Below are positions 60,848-64,000 of a DNA stretch of 64,000 nucleotides, in pieces (position 1 is the first letter of the stretch; each line of letters begins with the position of its first letter). The notes beneath the pieces are model-generated. The model made no database searches. It saw nothing but the letters and a program-made list of their open reading frames with translations, and had not been told where the DNA came from. The position numbers and the translations under genes are program-made. The DNA lies in the NCBI RefSeq assembly GCF_008630535.1, contig NZ_VWPH01000006.1, positions 310,001 to 374,000 on the forward strand. The letters are read 5' to 3'. Source of the DNA: Saccharopolyspora hirsuta (GTDB lineage Bacteria; Actinomycetota; Actinomycetes; Mycobacteriales; Pseudonocardiaceae).

Positions 60848-61032
60848 TTCGGAAACTCCGATCTGACTGAATGCAATTTTCGTCAAACCGGCTGCGGCAC
60901 CCGGATTTTCGGGTCCCGGCCGCGTGAGACGCGGTCAACCTTCCACCGGCGCGATCGGGCGCACGACCAACACGCCGAAGCGTGCCGACCGACCACACTT
61001 TCGTTTACCTGGGCGCGCTGTGCGTGGACGGG

Positions 61033-61332
61033 TCAGCCTCCCGCCATGGCGCCGACGATCAGGTACGGCTCCTTTCCGGCGGCGACCTCGGCCGGGAGCG
61101 GGGCGTCCGGTGACTCGTGCGAGAGGTCCTGCTCGCAGGCGAAGAAGCGGATGAACGCGCGGCGCTGCTTGGTCTCGCGGTCGCGGACGGTGCCGCGCAG
61201 CGCCGGGTACTGCGCTTCCAGCGCGTCGAGCACCGTGCGCTGCGTCGGCTCGCCGTCGACGTCCAGGACGACCTCGCGGTCGGCGATCCCGGCCAGCGTG
61301 CGCAGGTGGTTGGGGATTCGGACGCGGATCAT
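61033..61332 (-). CDS. MoaD/ThiS-family ubiquitin-like protein
   Basis: 99-aa beta-grasp protein. Visible: [24 protein letters not shown] at the start, [15 protein letters not shown], and the C-terminal GAMAGG, i.e. the Gly-Gly end that is adenylated and thiocarboxylated in MoaD/ThiS. A charged insert ([24 protein letters not shown]) carries the single Cys. Overlaps the propeller gene by four bases (61329-61332), so coupled with it. No activating E1 (MoeB/ThiF) gene is nearby. Sulfur donor role inferred from family. Confidence 0.82.
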   Translation of the reverse strand: MIRVRIPNHLRTLAGIADREVVLDVDGEPTQRTVLDALEAQYPALRGTVRDRETKQRRAFIRFFACEQDLSHESPDAPLPAEVAAGKEPYLIVGAMAGG

Positions 61333-62444
61333 GGCAACGTCTGCACCTCCACGGACAGGACCGCGGGCAGGTCGCGGACGATCGGCCGCCAGCTGTCGCC
61401 GGAATCGGCCGAGGCGTAGACCTGGCCCCCGGTGGTGCCGAAGTAGACGCCGCACTCGTCGAGCGAGTCGACCGCCATCGCATCGCGCAGAACGTTGACG
61501 TAGCAATGACTTTGCGGCAGTCCCTCGGTCAGCGGCTCCCACTCGCCGCCGCCGCTGCGGCTGCGGTAGACGCGCAGCTTCCCCTCCGGCGGGTAGTGCT
61601 GCTCGTCGCTCTTGATCGGCACCACGTAGACGGTGTCCGGCTCGTGCGCGTGCACGTCGATAGGGAAGCCGAAGTCCGTGGGCAGGTCACCGCTGATCTC
61701 GTACCAGGACTCGCCCGCGTCGTCGCTGCGCATCACGTCCCAGTGCTTCTGCATGAACAGCACGTCCGGGCGCTCTCGGTGCACGGCGATGCGGTGCACG
61801 CAGTGGCCCACCTCGGCGTCCGGGTCCGGGATGCCCTCCGAGCGCAGACCGTGGTTGATCGGCTTCCAGGTCTTGCCGCCGTCATCGGTGCGGAAGGCAC
61901 CGGCCGCGGAGATCGCGGTGTAGAAGCGGTTCGCGTCGTCCGGCGCCTGGATGATCGTGTGCAGGCACATGCCGCCCGCGCCGGGCTGCCAGCCGGAGGC
62001 CGACCCGTGCTGCCGCAGGCCGGGCAGCTCGTGCCAGCTGTGCCCGCCGTCGGTGGTGCGGAACAGGGCGGCGTCCTCGGCCCCGGCGTGCACGGTGTCC
62101 GGGTCGGCGGGGGACGGTTCGAGGTGCCAGATCCGGTTGAACTTCCACGGCTGCTGGGTGCCGTCGTACCACTGGTGGGTGCCGGGCGTGCCGTCGTAGG
62201 CGAAGTGGTTGTCGACCGGCTGCCAGGTCCTGCCACCGTCGTCGGAGCGCTGGATCTGCTGGCCGAACCAGCCCAGCGACGGCGCGGCGTAGAGCCGGTC
62301 GGGGTCGGCGGGCGAGCCCTTGAGGTGGTAGGTCTCCCAGCCGCCGAAGTGCGGCCCGCTGATGTCCCACTCCCGCCGCTTGCCGTCGGCGGTCAGGATG
62401 AACGCACCCTTGCGGGTGCCGACGAGTACTCGGACGCGGCTCAT
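61329..62444 (-). CDS. BNR/sialidase-like beta-propeller protein
   Basis: 371-aa protein with Asp-box (S-x-D-x-G-x-T-W) repeats: [60 protein letters not shown]. These define a VPS10/BNR-type propeller. No signal peptide is seen. It is not necessarily a glycosidase; the sialidase catalytic Arg triad is not evident. The pairing with a MoaD/ThiS-like gene, fused by overlapping ATGA, is conserved in my memory for actinobacteria but the joint function is not described as far as I know. Confidence 0.82.
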   Translation of the reverse strand: MSRVRVLVGTRKGAFILTADGKRREWDISGPHFGGWETYHLKGSPADPDRLYAAPSLGWFGQQIQRSDDGGRTWQPVDNHFAYDGTPGTHQWYDGTQQPWKFNRIWHLEPSPADPDTVHAGAEDAALFRTTDGGHSWHELPGLRQHGSASGWQPGAGGMCLHTIIQAPDDANRFYTAISAAGAFRTDDGGKTWKPINHGLRSEGIPDPDAEVGHCVHRIAVHRERPDVLFMQKHWDVMRSDDAGESWYEISGDLPTDFGFPIDVHAHEPDTVYVVPIKSDEQHYPPEGKLRVYRSRSGGGEWEPLTEGLPQSHCYVNVLRDAMAVDSLDECGVYFGTTGGQVYASADSGDSWRPIVRDLPAVLSVEVQTLP

Positions 62445-62676
62445 CGCGTGCTCCCTGGAATCTAGGCCTGCGGGTTTGGGCTGGTGGCGACCGTTCGGGG
62501 GTACTGTCTACTCCCTTCACCCCCATCTCGCGCGACCAGTCCGACCAGGTGGACCGGCGGCGCCGCGAATTCTCATCGGTCGGGGCTGCTCCAACGGCCC
62601 TTGTCAGACAGGTCGATCGCGGATCGACGGCGACGTGAGGCGTGCCGGATTCGACGGGCGGTTCGGGGCTCTCCTG

Positions 62677-62691
62677 TGTTGTCTGACAACA
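62677..62691. promoter_or_regulatory. FadR/GntR-type operator palindrome
   Basis: TGTTGTCTGACAACA is a perfect 15-base dyad and contains TTGTCTGACAA, matching the FadR-subfamily pattern T-N-G-T-N3-A-C-N-A. A related half-decayed copy CTTGTCAGACAGG lies near 62599-62611. No GntR gene is intact beside it. Confidence 0.5.
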
Positions 62692-63003
62692 ACGACGGGT
62701 TCGGCATGGTGGCCAGGCGTCCGCAGCGACGGAGCTCTGCGAGCGGATCGTCGAGGCGATCCGGCAGGGCGCCTCCCCTCCCGAGCTCGACGCTGACCTG
62801 GGCCCGGTGCGCCGTCAACGTCCAGCCGGGGTTCGAGCAGCCGCTCGGCGACGGGGTCGAGGTCGCCGCGGTGGAGGATCCGGCCGATCCGGTGATGCAG
62901 CACCTGAGGACCCCCGGCCCAGGTCGTGCCTGCGGCAGGCACCCCGCTGATCGCGGCGAAGTGCGCTCGCCAGGCGCGGATTGCGGCGGTTTCGCGTGAA
63001 AAC

Positions 63004-63027
63004 GCCGGATTCGCGCGCGAATCCGGC
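63004..63027. repeat. 24-base perfect palindrome upstream of the acid phosphatase gene
   Basis: The bases 63004-63027 (GCCGGATTCGCG and its complement) are a perfect inverted repeat without a spacer. A TTTCGCGTGAAA-like sequence lies just before it at 62989-63002, related to the palindromes at 31918 and 32055. Either an operator for the phosphatase gene or another dispersed palindrome. Confidence 0.6.
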
Positions 63028-63083
63028 GGACGTGCGAAACTCCGGCGCACAGGGGGGCTCGACGGGTCCAGGAGGTTTCGCAC

Positions 63084-63752
63084 GTGCGCATCAGATCGTT
63101 CGCCGCAATCGCCCTGCTGGGCGCGCTGGTCTCCGGCTGCGCCACGGCTCGGGGCGCCGAGCCGCTCCCGAACCTGGCCGACCTCAAGGAGTCCATCGTG
63201 GACTACCACGATTCGGGCCGCTGGGACGCCGACATCGCCCGCGCCGACGAGCACGCCAGGCAGTACCTGGCCCACCGCCTGCGGCAGGGCGTGGAGCGCC
63301 CGGCGATCGTGCTGGACATCGACGAGACCAGCCTGTCCACCTACGGCTACGAGGTGGACCACGACTTCGGCTACGACAAGGCGGCCTTCGACGACTACGT
63401 GCTGTCCCGGCAGCCCACCGCGATCGAGGCGACCCGCGACCTGGTGCGCTTCGCCGACTCGCACGGCGTCGCGGTCTTCTTCGTCACCGGCCGCCGCGAG
63501 AGCCCCGAGATGCGCGCGGCCACCGAACAGGACCTGCGCGAGGAGGGCTACCCGGAGTCCACCGCCCTCCACCTGCGCCCGACCGACGACCACGACGACT
63601 CGGTGGTGCCCTACAAGAGCGGAGCCCGAGCCGACATCGAGCGCCAGGGCTACCGGATCGTCCTCAACATCGGCGACCAGAACTCGGACCTCGACGGCGG
63701 CCACGCCGAACGAGCGGTGAAGCTCCCCAACCCGATGTACGAAGTGGACTGA
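63084..63752 (+). CDS. Secreted HAD-type acid phosphatase lipoprotein (class B/IIIB)
   Basis: 222-aa exported phosphatase. Lipobox LVSGC (Cys about 19). HAD motif I is IVLDIDETSLSTYGYEVD with the DxDET nucleophile pair, motif II VFFVTGRRES, and motif IV NIGDQNSDLDGGHAE, as in the plant-type/class B acid phosphatases. A Lys in VVPYKSGARADIE fits motif III. GTG start after GGAGG. Releases phosphate outside the membrane; could supply phosphate alongside the phosphonate system, inferred. Confidence 0.88.
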   Translation: MRIRSFAAIALLGALVSGCATARGAEPLPNLADLKESIVDYHDSGRWDADIARADEHARQYLAHRLRQGVERPAIVLDIDETSLSTYGYEVDHDFGYDKAAFDDYVLSRQPTAIEATRDLVRFADSHGVAVFFVTGRRESPEMRAATEQDLREEGYPESTALHLRPTDDHDDSVVPYKSGARADIERQGYRIVLNIGDQNSDLDGGHAERAVKLPNPMYEVD

Positions 63753-63758
63753 CGGCGT

Positions 63759-63939
63759 ACCGCGCGGGTCCGGTCCCCGACGCCGGGCCAGCAGGTGTCC
63801 CGCAGCCCGAGCGGTCGGATCACCCGGTCCGCCACCTGCGCGGACGCCGGGCGGCCGGTGACCCGCTCGGCCAGCAGGCCCGTGAGCCGCCGGTCAGCAG
63901 TGTCGCGGCGGCCAGCCCGGCGAACAGTGTCCTCTTCAT
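63759..63939 (-). pseudogene. Remnant of a secreted serine hydrolase (beta-lactamase/DD-peptidase type)
   Basis: On the minus strand a signal peptide MKRTLFAGLAAATLLTGGS starts at 63939. In another frame immediately after, LTGLLAERVTGRPASAQVAD and RVIRPLGLRDTCWPGVGDRT match the late part of class C beta-lactamase-like D-Ala-D-Ala carboxypeptidases. The catalytic SxxK and YxN motifs are missing, so the middle has been deleted with a frameshift. The window ends 61 bases further on. Confidence 0.6.
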
Positions 63940-64000
63940 CAGCGCGCTGACGATGACGTGCGGACCCCGGTTCGGGGTGCAGCTGGCGACACCCCTGCAG

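Larger units (their letters stand above)
62445..63083. other. Gap with GntR-type palindromes and no intact gene
   Basis: About 640 bases. No frame has a good start and coding pattern. A plus-strand stretch near 62720-62770 would read SAATELCERIVEAIRQGA, weakly like the start of a FadR/GntR regulator, but it has no start codon and decays after about 20 residues. Palindromes at 62677-62691 and 63004-63027 are listed separately. Confidence 0.35.

Noticed and set aside
62706..62830. Possible GntR regulator start (SAATELCERIVEAIRQGA)
   Set aside because: No start codon or ribosome binding site, and similarity ends after about 20 residues. Not called as a gene.

Overview
The window is high-GC DNA with GTG/TTG starts, many apparently leaderless genes (a TAnnnT box 6-10 bases before the start codon) and LexA boxes of the TCGAAC-N4-GTTCGA type. 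This points to an actinomycete. Gene content and order fit the Pseudonocardiales (a Saccharopolyspora- or Amycolatopsis-like genome). The left third keeps the gene order of the Mycobacterium tuberculosis block Rv0948c-Rv0957: chorismate mutase, UvrD1/PcrA, M23 peptidase, sucC, sucD, the 34-kDa antigen-like protein, PerM-like protein, purN, purH. Genus-specific genes are inserted in it.

Layout. 0-10.4 kb: chorismate mutase, DedA protein, PcrA helicase, a LysR/beta-propeller divergent pair, a VOC protein, a repeat-rich gap, a fused double methyltransferase with a divergent GbsR/MarR regulator, and an M23 peptidase with a structured leader. 10.8-20.2 kb: membrane protein, succinyl-CoA synthetase (sucCD), DUF5336 protein, PerM-like protein, and purN-purH. 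20.4-26.4 kb: the SOS mutasome imuA'-imuB-dnaE2 with four LexA boxes. 26.8-34.9 kb: accessory genes (WYL regulator/epoxide hydrolase pair, M20 peptidase, universal stress protein, pentapeptide-repeat protein, two GNAT acetyltransferases, STAS protein) around a zone of decayed genes and degenerate repeats. 35-42 kb: a large TNT-toxin-like protein, two transporters, folD and DUF3017. 41.3-47.4 kb: a phosphonate locus made of a GntR regulator, TIGR03364-like FAD oxidoreductase, phosphonatase-like HAD hydrolase, phnD, phnC and a fused phnE. The operon genes overlap or nearly touch. 47.4-54.7 kb: miscellaneous housekeeping and small proteins, icd and tRNA-Val(GAC).

55.4-60.9 kb is the most unusual part. 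It holds eight small secreted proteins, most followed by strong hairpin terminators: a ricin-B-like lectin, a pair of Asn/Gln-rich proteins with curlin-like spacing, an SSI-type protease inhibitor, a two-cysteine protein, and four paralogous glycine-rich proteins, three of which share a C-x12-C-[GS]-A-G motif. It looks like a locus for extracellular or surface structural proteins. I do not recognise it as a described system. The right end has a MoaD/ThiS-like protein overlapping a BNR-type propeller gene, a gap with FadR/GntR-type palindromes but no intact regulator, a secreted acid phosphatase, and the remnant of a serine hydrolase.

All calls come from reading the sequence and from memory of protein families; no database search was run.
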